DNA of 10,472 nt from Syntrophomonadaceae bacterium (GTDB lineage: Bacteria > Bacillota > Syntrophomonadia > Syntrophomonadales > Syntrophomonadaceae), in assembly GCA_031265005.1 (NCBI GenBank), contig JAISDD010000011.1, positions 1 to 10,472 on the forward strand. The letters are read 5' to 3'. The notes beneath the pieces were generated by a model. It was not told the origin of the DNA and made no database searches. It saw nothing but the letters and a program-made list of their open reading frames with translations. Positions 1-5,984 of the stretch are shown piece after piece. Within the stretch, counting starts at the first letter, position 1, and every line of letters starts with the position of its first letter. Both the position numbers and the translations under genes were made by a program.

Positions 1-2
1 AT

Positions 3-719
3 AATTGCTATGCGAGCGCAATTCTAACCTATCAAATTCCAGAAATAAGAGAGGAAATCAAATATTTTGTTTTTGGCGCAGAGATAGGTAAAATGACTTT
101 CGAAAACGGTGCCGTGATTACTAGCCCTATAAGCATGTCTGCGTTAATGTCAGAACATCTGTTACAGGATATGTCAGACGAAGAAAAAGGAACAGTTATA
201 TCAGCTTATACTAACTTATCGCAGCTATGGTCCACAGTGTTTACTGATTTGAATAGCGCGCAATTGTATGCTACTATTGCAATCCGAATCGGGGAAAACC
301 TTCCGATAGGATCAAAATCGATTCTTGCGTTGGCATACGCAAATTGGTTCAAAGCCACACTTTTTGCTAATACAGTTTCAAAGCCAAACGAAGATTATTC
401 AGAAGCAGCCCGCGCAGAAGCAGAGAAAAAAATTACCGAAATCAAGGATATAGGTGTCAATTTTAATTGGGAATCGCCGTACTATGCAAGCGCTTTGCTT
501 TATGCCGGACAATATTTTGGTTTGCTTGGCGATAATGAAAGAAGCTTGGATTTATTGCTGGAAAGCGAGGCGGCTTTCATTCGGCGCGAGGAATTTACAG
601 TAGCGCAATATCTTCTACCCAAATTAAAAGAATCATACAAGGAACTGCACCCTGTTAAAACTGCGCTCGGAGGTTTTGATCGTTGGTTTGAAGGCGAAGT
701 GTCCCGCAGAATAAACTAG
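3..719 (+). CDS. Unrecognised protein, 5'-truncated by the window edge (possible TPR-like helices)
   Basis: The frame ending in TAG at 717-719 is open without a stop back to base 3, giving at least 238 codons. An internal ATG at 93 is preceded only by a poor Shine-Dalgarno match (GATAGGT), so I prefer a gene that starts outside the window. I do not recognise the family. The sequence is soluble-looking, with no signal peptide or membrane segment in the visible part, and mostly helical. A stretch near codons 160-195 (ASALLYAGQYFGLLGDNERS and following) has the small/large residue spacing of a tetratricopeptide-like helix pair, which would suggest protein binding; this is inference only. The gene is convergent with the dehydratase gene, with a hairpin between them. 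Its low G+C resembles the sporulation genes rather than the dehydratase. Confidence 0.75.
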   Translation, partial: NCYASAILTYQIPEIREEIKYFVFGAEIGKMTFENGAVITSPISMSALMSEHLLQDMSDEEKGTVISAYTNLSQLWSTVFTDLNSAQLYATIAIRIGENLPIGSKSILALAYANWFKATLFANTVSKPNEDYSEAARAEAEKKITEIKDIGVNFNWESPYYASALLYAGQYFGLLGDNERSLDLLLESEAAFIRREEFTVAQYLLPKLKESYKELHPVKTALGGFDRWFEGEVSRRIN

Positions 720-753
720 AAGAACACTTACCTCCAACAATTACAGCACACAA

Positions 754-790
754 AAATACCGCAAGGCTTCTTTTACGCCTTGTGGTATTT
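754..790. terminator. Bidirectional Rho-independent terminator between convergent genes
   Basis: A 14-bp stem (754-767 with 777-790, one G-T wobble) encloses a 9-base loop. Read on the minus strand it ends in a U-rich run (complement of the A run at 752-756), the classical shape for ending the dehydratase transcript. Read on the plus strand the stem ends in UUU with a weaker U tract, so it may also serve the left-edge gene. Confidence 0.8.
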
Positions 791-872
791 AATATCCCTT
801 TGAAACCCTTGCGTCCGTATCTCGGATTGCCTCCGCAGCAGAATTTGACTCCGCACAACATAGACCCGTCCG

Positions 873-1136
873 TCAATCCTTGTTGATGCCCGCTAACTTC
901 TTAGCGAGTTCCTTCTTAGCCTCAATATTGCCCTGACACGCGATCATTATGCGCTGCGCCTGAGGTGATCCGGCGCCGTGCATGGATTCGGTTCTGTAGC
1001 CAACCGCGGACGAACCGAGGCACAGGTTTTCGATGAAGCGCATGAGGCGCTGCCTGTCCTCTGTGGGCACAGAAGCCACGCCTTGAAAGAATTTGTTGCA
1101 CCATTCGCCGACCGTCAGTCCGGAATCCGTCGGCAC
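873..1136 (-). CDS. abfD: 4-hydroxybutyryl-CoA dehydratase, C-terminal part after the amber codon
   Basis: Eighty-seven codons from a GTG at 1136 to TGA at 873-875, in the same frame as the upstream part; the frame itself resumes at 1145 directly after the TAG. The family C-terminal block is intact (SAVGYRTESMHGAGSPQAQR, then a lysine-rich end). No Shine-Dalgarno sequence precedes the GTG, so I do not think this is an independent gene. It is the remaining C-terminal helical portion of the dehydratase. The absence of further stops or frameshifts points to a recent lesion, a base-call error, or continued translation by readthrough. Confidence 0.6.
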   Translation of the reverse strand: MPTDSGLTVGEWCNKFFQGVASVPTEDRQRLMRFIENLCLGSSAVGYRTESMHGAGSPQAQRIMIACQGNIEAKKELAKKLAGINKD

Positions 1137-1145
1137 TTTTTCCGT

Positions 1146-2357
1146 CTAACAGAAATCCTGCGCGGACGGCATGGTCACGACGAGTCCGCCGGCGATATCC
1201 TCAGCGAGCCGCACTATTTCGTAGGGGAACCTCGTAACATTCTGCTTGCACACATTCGCGAGTAACAGGTTGATCTGATAGTTGCCGGCCCTGGTCGGAT
1301 ATCCTTCCGAGGAACAAGCGATGCCGCAGCAGTACAGCGTCTCGTTGAGATGCGTCATCTCGATGATCTTGTCCTTGACGTGTGAAGCTTTCTGCGCGCC
1401 GTTATAGTCGGCTATAAGAGACGCCGCACCTATCAAAACGTCGCCTACGCCGACCTTGCAACCGCCGTAGGACTGCCTGTGATACCCAGCGAAGCGCTCG
1501 ACCAACATGCCCGCGAAATCCCATTCCTCGCACAGGAAGACGCGATCATTCGGGATGAAGACATTGTCGAACACGACAAGAGCCTCTTGCCCGCCGAACT
1601 GCTTGTTGCCGACATCGACGTCCGCGCCCTCCTCCATTTTCCTCGTGTCGCACGACTGCCGGCCGTAGATCATGAACAGACCCGGGGCGTCGGAAGGACA
1701 CGCAAATGAAACCGCATAACTCTTATCGGCCTCCGTCATGGCTATGGTCGGCATGACCAAGTGCTCGTGCGAGTTGATGGAACCGGTCTGATGAGCCTTC
1801 GCACCCCTAACGACGACGACGTCCGCGCGTTTTTCGACAATGCGCAGGAACAGGTCCGCGTCGGCCTGCTCGCTCAACGCGAGGCCTCTGTCGCCTTTGG
1901 GATCCGTCATCGCCCCGTCCACGGTCAGGTCGTTTTCCTGAACGTAGGTCAGATATTTTTTAAAGTTTTCATGATAATGCGTACCATACTTCTCATCCGT
2001 CTCATAGGTCGTTGAATATACCGCGTTGAACGCGTCCATGCCCACACAGCGCTGGAAACATGAAGCCGTCTTTTGCCCCAAGAGCCGCTGCATCTTGACC
2101 TTATTCCGCAAATCTTCTGTGTTTTGATGCAGATGGGAAAAGCGATTGACCTTTTTGCCGGTCAAATCAGAGGTCGCGGTCATCAAATCGCTGTATTCCG
2201 GATAATGCGCCAGATCATAGGTAACGGCAACGCAATTGATGGATGGACGAATCATCGGATGATCCACCCAATTATCTACCTTCTCGCCAAACAGGTATAC
2301 CTTCGTGTCCAATTTCCGCAAACTTTCAACGTACTCCGCTCCTGTCATTAAAGCCAT
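1146..2357 (-). CDS. abfD: 4-hydroxybutyryl-CoA dehydratase, N-terminal 403 residues up to the amber codon
   Basis: This product would be translated without readthrough. It belongs to the HpaB/AbfD flavoprotein family, which has an acyl-CoA-dehydrogenase-like fold. The cluster ligands of C. aminobutyricum AbfD (Cys99, Cys103, His292, Cys299) correspond here to Cys100 and Cys104 (ASCFQRCVG) and His293 and Cys300 (YHRQSYGGC). The constant offset of one is strong support for the assignment over 4-hydroxyphenylacetate hydroxylases, which lack the cluster. Other conserved blocks are VDHPMIRPSIN near 31-41, GAMTDPKGDRG near 148-158 and RGAKAHQTGSINSHEH near 184-199. The catalytic core is complete, but the C-terminal helices supplied by the next 90 codons would be missing, so a stable active tetramer is doubtful (inference). 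Confidence 0.85.
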   Translation of the reverse strand: MALMTGAEYVESLRKLDTKVYLFGEKVDNWVDHPMIRPSINCVAVTYDLAHYPEYSDLMTATSDLTGKKVNRFSHLHQNTEDLRNKVKMQRLLGQKTASCFQRCVGMDAFNAVYSTTYETDEKYGTHYHENFKKYLTYVQENDLTVDGAMTDPKGDRGLALSEQADADLFLRIVEKRADVVVVRGAKAHQTGSINSHEHLVMPTIAMTEADKSYAVSFACPSDAPGLFMIYGRQSCDTRKMEEGADVDVGNKQFGGQEALVVFDNVFIPNDRVFLCEEWDFAGMLVERFAGYHRQSYGGCKVGVGDVLIGAASLIADYNGAQKASHVKDKIIEMTHLNETLYCCGIACSSEGYPTRAGNYQINLLLANVCKQNVTRFPYEIVRLAEDIAGGLVVTMPSAQDFC

Positions 2358-2362
2358 TTTCC

Positions 2363-2371
2363 GGATCCTCC
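2363..2371 (-). promoter_or_regulatory. Ribosome binding site of the dehydratase gene
   Basis: On the minus strand the sequence GAGGAGG precedes ATG 2357 by about nine bases. It is the only strong Shine-Dalgarno match in the upstream region and fixes the start at this ATG rather than the ATG three codons later. Confidence 0.7.
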
Positions 2372-2443
2372 TCGTTGATTTATTTCAAGCCCGCCACTAA
2401 ATATTTTTTTGCCATGTCTATTACAAGTGCCCGTCATCTTGAC

Positions 2444-2578
2444 CTAAGCCGCGCCGTTCTCATATTTCGTAAATTCCGAGCCGTTGCGGTACCCTTCCAG
2501 CACATACCAATACCAATGTTGAACACGACGCGGCGACACAGCATAAAATCGTTGATTGTAGTATATCACAAACGGCAT
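2444..2578 (-). CDS. Possible small protein of 44 residues, aromatic-rich, unknown
   Basis: A minus-strand frame runs from ATG 2578 to TAG 2444-2446, about 86 bases upstream of the dehydratase. The peptide is rich in aromatic residues (HWYWYVLEGYRNG near residues 21-33) and ends FTKYENGAA. Its codons favour G or C in the third position, like the dehydratase and unlike the sporulation genes, which suggests real or formerly real coding sequence. No Shine-Dalgarno sequence precedes the ATG. The frame is open for 18 more codons upstream, so it could be the tail of a decayed gene. It also conflicts with the candidate promoter at 2560-2587, whose transcripts would start inside it. I do not recognise a family and assign no function. 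Confidence 0.35.
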   Translation of the reverse strand: MPFVIYYNQRFYAVSPRRVQHWYWYVLEGYRNGSEFTKYENGAA

Positions 2579-2587
2579 GATTGGCAA
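2560..2587 (-). promoter_or_regulatory. Candidate sigma-A promoter for the dehydratase gene
   Basis: On the minus strand TTGCCA (2587-2582) is followed after 16 bases by TATACT (2565-2560), with TG one base before the -10 hexamer, an extended -10 form. Transcription would begin about 200 bases before the dehydratase start, leaving a long untranslated leader. The site lies inside the possible 44-codon ORF, so the two calls compete. Confidence 0.4.
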
Positions 2588-2637
2588 GCGAAAATTCGCA
2601 TCCTGGCGTAATTTAACAGTCAGTAGCTGCTTTCAAA

Positions 2638-2666
2638 GCATAAAGTTTGTTTTTAAGCCATATAAT
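2638..2666 (+). promoter_or_regulatory. Weak candidate dacF promoter
   Basis: TATAAT lies at 2661-2666, 31 bases before the dacF ATG, with GCATA at 2638-2642 upstream. GCATA resembles the -35 element of forespore sigma factors (sigma-F/sigma-G), and dacF of B. subtilis is forespore-expressed. The -10 fits sigma-A better than sigma-F or sigma-G, so the sigma factor cannot be decided from sequence. Confidence 0.25.
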
Positions 2667-2697
2667 CTATAAATTACAAGAGAGGGGTACAGGTTTG

Positions 2698-3849
2698 ATG
2701 ATAAGCGGAAAGAGAATCTTTTTGATTTTAGCGGCTGTTTTTATCTTTTCATTTGCTGATGTAAGCTGGGCGCAGGCAGAAGTTTCAGATCTGAAAGCTA
2801 AATCTTATATATTGATAGACGCGGATTCAGGCAAAGTTTTATTGAGTAAGAATGAGCATCAGCCGTTGCCGCCAGCCAGCATGACCAAGCTCATGACCCT
2901 ATTCTTAGCCTTGGAAGACGTTCAAAACGGCAAGGTCACATTACAGGACAGAGTTACGGCCAGCGATTACGCGGCCAGTATGGGGGGATCCCAAATCTAT
3001 CTTGCGGCGGGGGAACAAATGACCTTTGAAGAATTACTGATCGCCATAGCCGTAGGATCGGCTAATGACGCCTGTGTCGCGGTCGCGGAATTTTTAGACG
3101 GCAGTGAAGAACGTTTTGTAGAAAGAATGAACCAGAAAGCTCAGACTTTAGGGTTACACGATACTCATTTCGTGAATAGTAACGGATTGCCGGCTCCTGA
3201 CCATAGAATCAGTTCGTATGATATGGCGGTCATTGCCAAAGAAGCTATTAATGACGCTAAAGTGCTTGAATATTCAGCGGTCAAGGAATACGACCTGCGA
3301 AACGGAGCGTTCAAACTGTATAATAATAACAAATTATTGTGGCGGTATGAAGGGGCTGACGGATTAAAGACCGGCTGGACGCAAGAAGCGCAATATTGCT
3401 TGGTGTCTACCGCAAAACGCGATGGGTTGCGTTTAATAGCTGTAGTTATGGGAGTCCCTAATGTCAGCGGTCATATAAATGAATCTATGAAGCTGTATAA
3501 TAACGGTTTCAGCGAATACAGCTACGTTAAGTTTTTGGACAAAAACAACGTAAGCGGACTTGTTAAAGTGGGCAAAGGTTTGGCGGAAATTGTGGAAGCA
3601 GTGGCGTCTGCCAATGGCGGAACTATAGTTTTAAAGGGAGAAGAAGGTAAGATAACCTGTGACCAGCATCTTTTGCCGTATATTGAAGCTCCGGTTTTAG
3701 CGGGCCAGAAATTAGGAGAAATGGTTATTTGCAAAGACGGCGAAATCCAGAAAAATGTTGATTTAGTAGCTGCGCAAAGTGTCCCATCCGGGGGTTGGGC
3801 GCGTGGTATTTTGAAAATGTTTGCCGAAACCTATCTTTTAAAAGGATAA
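2698..3849 (+). CDS. dacF: D-alanyl-D-alanine carboxypeptidase, DacF type (penicillin-binding protein, class C low molecular weight)
   Basis: This enzyme removes the terminal D-alanine from peptidoglycan stem peptides outside the membrane; in spore formers DacF helps tune cortex cross-linking. I chose ATG 2698 (383 residues) because AGAGGGG lies ten bases upstream and a signal peptide follows at once: Lys/Arg near the start, a hydrophobic stretch at about 7-21, and probable cleavage after AQA near residue 27. A TTG at 2647 would add 17 residues without a ribosome site. The active-site motifs are complete: SMTK at 61-64 (nucleophile Ser61), SAN at 121-123 and KTG at 224-226. A PBP5-like C-terminal beta domain occupies roughly 290-365, and the last residues (WARGILKMFAETYLLKG) look like an amphipathic membrane anchor. 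It sits 75 bases before spoIIAA, the same neighbour as in Bacillus. Confidence 0.93.
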   Translation: MISGKRIFLILAAVFIFSFADVSWAQAEVSDLKAKSYILIDADSGKVLLSKNEHQPLPPASMTKLMTLFLALEDVQNGKVTLQDRVTASDYAASMGGSQIYLAAGEQMTFEELLIAIAVGSANDACVAVAEFLDGSEERFVERMNQKAQTLGLHDTHFVNSNGLPAPDHRISSYDMAVIAKEAINDAKVLEYSAVKEYDLRNGAFKLYNNNKLLWRYEGADGLKTGWTQEAQYCLVSTAKRDGLRLIAVVMGVPNVSGHINESMKLYNNGFSEYSYVKFLDKNNVSGLVKVGKGLAEIVEAVASANGGTIVLKGEEGKITCDQHLLPYIEAPVLAGQKLGEMVICKDGEIQKNVDLVAAQSVPSGGWARGILKMFAETYLLKG

Positions 3850-3856
3850 TTTTGGA

Positions 3857-3884
3857 GAAGGTTTTATCTCCTCCTTGATAGAAC
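3857..3884 (+). promoter_or_regulatory. Candidate sigma-H promoter of the spoIIA operon
   Basis: GAAGGTTTT (3857-3865), exactly 14 bases, then AGAAC (3880-3884) match the Bacillus sigma-H form RWAGGAxxT-N14-HGAAT with one mismatch in each element and exact spacing. The spoIIA operon of B. subtilis is transcribed by sigma-H. The site is in the 75-base gap just before spoIIAA, where it would be expected. Confidence 0.5.
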
Positions 3885-3898
3885 CCCTAAGGGTGCTG

Positions 3899-3923
3899 AA
3901 AAAATCTAAGGAGGAGATTTTTT
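3899..3923 (+). promoter_or_regulatory. Hairpin presenting the spoIIAA Shine-Dalgarno in its loop
   Basis: A perfect 9-bp inverted repeat (AAAAAATCT at 3899-3907, AGATTTTTT at 3915-3923) encloses a seven-base loop that is exactly AAGGAGG, the ribosome binding site of spoIIAA, whose ATG is at 3925. Seven of the nine pairs next to or away from the loop are A-U, so stability is modest. It may influence translation, partly terminate dacF transcripts, or be coincidence. Confidence 0.45.
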
Positions 3924-3924
3924 T

Positions 3925-4275
3925 ATGAATATAGATTGCAAACATATATACGATACTTTGATAATCAGGCTGGTGGGTGAGCTTGATTTGCTGGTATCAG
4001 AAAAGCTGAGAGATTTTATAGATATAAAAATAACGGAAAACAAAAGCCGCGTTTTAATACTTAATTTAGAAAAAGTTTCATTTGTAGACAGTTCCGGCTT
4101 AGGGGTTATCATAGGCCGGTATAAAAAAATATCAGCCAAAAAAGGGAAAATGTATATAGCGGGAGCGCAGCCCATGGTGGAGCAAATATTAGTGCTTTCA
4201 GGGATAAATAAGTTGATCCCGCTGTGCAGAAACGAACAGGAGATTATGGAAAATTACAGAGAGGATGGGATTTGA
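3925..4275 (+). CDS. spoIIAA: Anti-anti-sigma factor SpoIIAA
   Basis: A STAS-domain protein of 116 residues, the usual length. In its unphosphorylated form it binds SpoIIAB and releases SigF in the forespore; SpoIIAB phosphorylates it and SpoIIE dephosphorylates it. The phosphorylation segment FVDSSGLGVIIGRYK starts near residue 53. By comparison with B. subtilis Ser58, the target is the first serine of DSSG (Ser56 here). The start ATG 3925 has AAGGAGG ten bases upstream. The stop TGA shares one base with the ATG of spoIIAB, so the two proteins are translationally coupled, fitting their need for balanced amounts. Confidence 0.96.
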   Translation: MNIDCKHIYDTLIIRLVGELDLLVSEKLRDFIDIKITENKSRVLILNLEKVSFVDSSGLGVIIGRYKKISAKKGKMYIAGAQPMVEQILVLSGINKLIPLCRNEQEIMENYREDGI

Positions 4276-4718
4276 TGAATGTAAAGAATTATGTGCAATT
4301 TGAGTTTTTCAGTTGCCCTGAAAATGTATCCTTTGCCCGTTCCTGCGCGGGAGCTTTTGCTGCCCAGCTGAACTGTACGTTAAGCGATATAGAAGAAATA
4401 AAACTGGTTGTTTCGGAAGCTGTTTCCAACAGTATCATTCATGGTTACGGTAACAAACCTAATGAAAAAATAATTGTTACGGCTTCCATAGGGTACGACA
4501 ACAGTTTAGAAGTAGCGGTCGAAGATTTCGGAAAAGGGATCGAAGATATCGAGCAGGCTATGGAACCGGCTTTTTCGAGCGATGCAACCCGTATGGGAAT
4601 GGGCTTTACGTTTATGAAGTCGTTTATGGACAAAGTAAGTGTTATTTCTGAGGTTGAGAAAGGAACAACTGTCCGTTTGGAACGGCGTTTCGCTTTAGCC
4701 GCGGAAGCTGACGCTTGA
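4275..4718 (+). CDS. spoIIAB: Anti-sigma F factor and serine kinase SpoIIAB
   Basis: A GHKL-fold ATPase/kinase of 147 residues (B. subtilis protein 146). It binds SigF and holds it inactive, and phosphorylates SpoIIAA. Visible ATP-site motifs are the N box EAVSNSIIHGY (48-58), the G1 box EDFGKGIED (83-91) and the G2 box RMGMGFTFMKSFMD (106-119). The frame is open upstream to 4224, but ATG 4275 is chosen because it gives the family length, overlaps the spoIIAA stop by one base (TGATG) and has GAGGATGGG just upstream. The sigF gene follows after 13 bases. Confidence 0.96.
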   Translation: MNVKNYVQFEFFSCPENVSFARSCAGAFAAQLNCTLSDIEEIKLVVSEAVSNSIIHGYGNKPNEKIIVTASIGYDNSLEVAVEDFGKGIEDIEQAMEPAFSSDATRMGMGFTFMKSFMDKVSVISEVEKGTTVRLERRFALAAEADA

Positions 4719-4731
4719 AAGGTGGGATTAT

Positions 4732-5460
4732 ATGTCTGCCGCTTCTGATTTTCAAAGCAACGAAGCTTTATTGCTGCGAGTTCAGCAAGGAGATGAAATG
4801 GCCCGCGAACAGGTTTATGAAAACAACGTAGGTTTGTTATATATGGTTATGGAACGGTTTAAAAATACGCTTTATGACTATGAAGACCTTTTTCAAGTTG
4901 GCTCTATCGGGCTGTTAAAAGCTATAGATAAATTTGATTTCAGCTTTGAAGTACGTTTTTCCACCTATGCGGTTCCGTTGATCGTAGGAGAAATCAAAAA
5001 ATTTCTTAGGGATGACGGCGCCATAAAAATACAGAGAGGTTTAAAAGAAAAATACGGAAAAATTCGCTGGGGGAAAGAAAAATTATCGGCTGAATTGCAG
5101 AGGGAGCCTAATATTAATGAGTTAGCCGCCGCTCTTAATATGGCAAAAGAAGAAATAGTGACTGTGATGGAAGCTTGTCAGCCGCCCGCGTACATATACG
5201 ATGTGCTGTCGCCTTCCGCAGACAAAAAACCATTGGTTTTGCTCGATACTTTAAGCCATGATAAACAAAACGACATATTGGAAAAATTAGCTTTAAAAGA
5301 AGCGCTGGAGCGATTGTCGCCACGGGAACAGCAAGTGCTGATAAGACGTTTTTTCCAAGATGAAAGCCAGACTGTCGTTGCTCAAGCTCTGGGTATCTCT
5401 CAAGTTCAGATTTCCCGCATAGAAAAAGCCGCTTTGCTGAAATTGAAAAACTATTTATAA
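4732..5460 (+). CDS. sigF: Forespore-specific RNA polymerase sigma factor SigF (SpoIIAC)
   Basis: This is a 242-residue sigma-70 family factor of the sporulation type, with no region 1.1. It directs the first forespore transcription programme, including genes such as spoIIR, gpr and sigG in Bacillus. Region 2.2 is DLFQVGSIGLLKAIDKFD (52-69) and regions 2.3-2.4 FSTYAVPLIVGEIKKFLRDD (76-95). Region 3 lies around 100-150. Region 4.2 has the helix-turn-helix VVAQALGISQVQISRIEKAA (215-234). ATG 4732 follows AAAGGTGG. Order and spacing after spoIIAA and spoIIAB identify it as SigF rather than the similar SigG. It is the last gene of its operon, because the next gene is on the opposite strand. Confidence 0.95.
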   Translation: MSAASDFQSNEALLLRVQQGDEMAREQVYENNVGLLYMVMERFKNTLYDYEDLFQVGSIGLLKAIDKFDFSFEVRFSTYAVPLIVGEIKKFLRDDGAIKIQRGLKEKYGKIRWGKEKLSAELQREPNINELAAALNMAKEEIVTVMEACQPPAYIYDVLSPSADKKPLVLLDTLSHDKQNDILEKLALKEALERLSPREQQVLIRRFFQDESQTVVAQALGISQVQISRIEKAALLKLKNYL

Positions 5461-5478
5461 ACTAAGCTGTTTTCATCA

Positions 5479-5503
5479 AGCCGGCGTTTGGTTTGCCGCC
5501 GCT
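5479..5503. terminator. Weak hairpin in the sigF/spoVAE convergent gap
   Basis: A stem of about seven pairs with one bulged C (5479-5486 with 5497-5503) lies 19 bases after sigF. It lacks a U run on either strand, so terminator function is only suggested by its place between convergent genes. A second short stem near 5551-5562 is followed by TTTTT at 5565-5569. No better terminator is visible between 5461 and 5609. Confidence 0.25.
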
Positions 5504-5609
5504 CTCAGCAAACAGGCAAATCATCTTTCTTTTGCAAACAGTTTAATTATAGCGGCCGGGCTAATTTTTAAAGTTTCTATGATGTTTTTGGCTTAGCTTA
5601 TAATTTCGC

Positions 5610-5969
5610 CTATCCCTTGGGATTGAACAAAACTGCCATAACATAGCCAAAAACAATAGCTGCCGTAATTCCAGCCGCTGTTGCTTCAACTCCGCCGCTG
5701 AAAGCTCCTATTATCCCCTTTTCCGCTCCTTTTAAAGCTCCTTGGGCCAGCGCATTACCGAACCCTGACAGCGGTATCGCCGCCCCTTCACCAGCCCAAT
5801 CCACTAAAGGCTGATACAATCCTGCTCCGCCTAATATAGTTCCGCCGGATATAAAGCCTACCAGGATATGTCCGGAAGAAACACTGCTGTTGGTTTTATC
5901 CATAACCAGTTGTCCTATCAAGCACAAACATCCCCCGATCAAAAAAGCTGTTAACAAGGAAATCATCAT
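5610..5969 (-). CDS. spoVAE: Stage V sporulation protein SpoVAE (SpoVAEb type)
   Basis: A small integral membrane protein of 119 residues, part of the SpoVA channel that moves Ca-dipicolinate into the forespore and out at germination. Hydrophobic segments lie near 3-23, 35-55 and 95-115. A glycine-rich element, GEGAAIPLSGFGNALAQGAL (60-79), parallels the element of SpoVAC, with which it is homologous. Two consecutive ATG codons (5969 and 5966) follow AAGGAGG; the second has the better spacing of six bases, so the protein may begin at residue 2. It starts 15 bases after spoVAD and ends in TAG, followed four codons later by TAA. It is convergent with sigF. Confidence 0.93.
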   Translation of the reverse strand: MMISLLTAFLIGGCLCLIGQLVMDKTNSSVSSGHILVGFISGGTILGGAGLYQPLVDWAGEGAAIPLSGFGNALAQGALKGAEKGIIGAFSGGVEATAAGITAAIVFGYVMAVLFNPKG

Positions 5970-5984
5970 ATTCCTCCTTCCAAT

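Larger units (their letters stand above)
873..2357 (-). pseudogene. abfD: 4-hydroxybutyryl-CoA dehydratase gene interrupted by an in-frame TAG
   Basis: Taken as one reading frame this is 494 codons plus TGA, close to the roughly 490 residues of Clostridium aminobutyricum AbfD. AbfD is an FAD and [4Fe-4S] enzyme that dehydrates 4-hydroxybutyryl-CoA to crotonyl-CoA and also isomerises vinylacetyl-CoA. Codon 404 is TAG (1146-1148). The frame does not change across it, and the downstream part keeps family-conserved sequence. The gene is therefore a pseudogene from one base substitution, a sequencing error, or a readthrough/recoded gene. Other TAGs in the window act as normal stops (717-719, 5610-5612), which favours a nonsense mutation. 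The start is ATG 2357 behind AGGAGG with 9 bases between. G+C is much higher than in flanking genes (33 of 60 bases in 1501-1560 against 15 of 60 in 4021-4080). No partner genes such as a 4-hydroxybutyrate CoA-transferase or dehydrogenase are in view. Confidence 0.8.

Noticed and set aside
655..876. Minus-strand 73-codon ORF starting with TTG at the dehydratase stop
   Set aside because: It runs through the terminator hairpin and then antisense to the left-edge gene; there is no ribosome site. Kept only as a possible repeat observation.
978..2351. Several plus-strand ORFs of 76-95 codons opposite the dehydratase
   Set aside because: They are antisense shadows of a G+C-rich gene, with no ribosome sites and no protein-like motifs.
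2380..2415. Minus-strand 11-codon ORF (ATG GCA AAA AAA ... TAA) just before the dehydratase
   Set aside because: It has no Shine-Dalgarno sequence and no regulatory codon run; such an ORF is expected by chance.
2588..2599. Small dyad GCGAAAATTCGC next to the -35 of the dehydratase promoter, considered as an operator
   Set aside because: The stem is five bases with a two-base gap, a single copy, and there is no regulator gene nearby.
2243..2611. Plus-strand 122-codon ORF across the dehydratase start
   Set aside because: It is antisense to the dehydratase start and the small ORF, lacks a ribosome site and has low-complexity composition.
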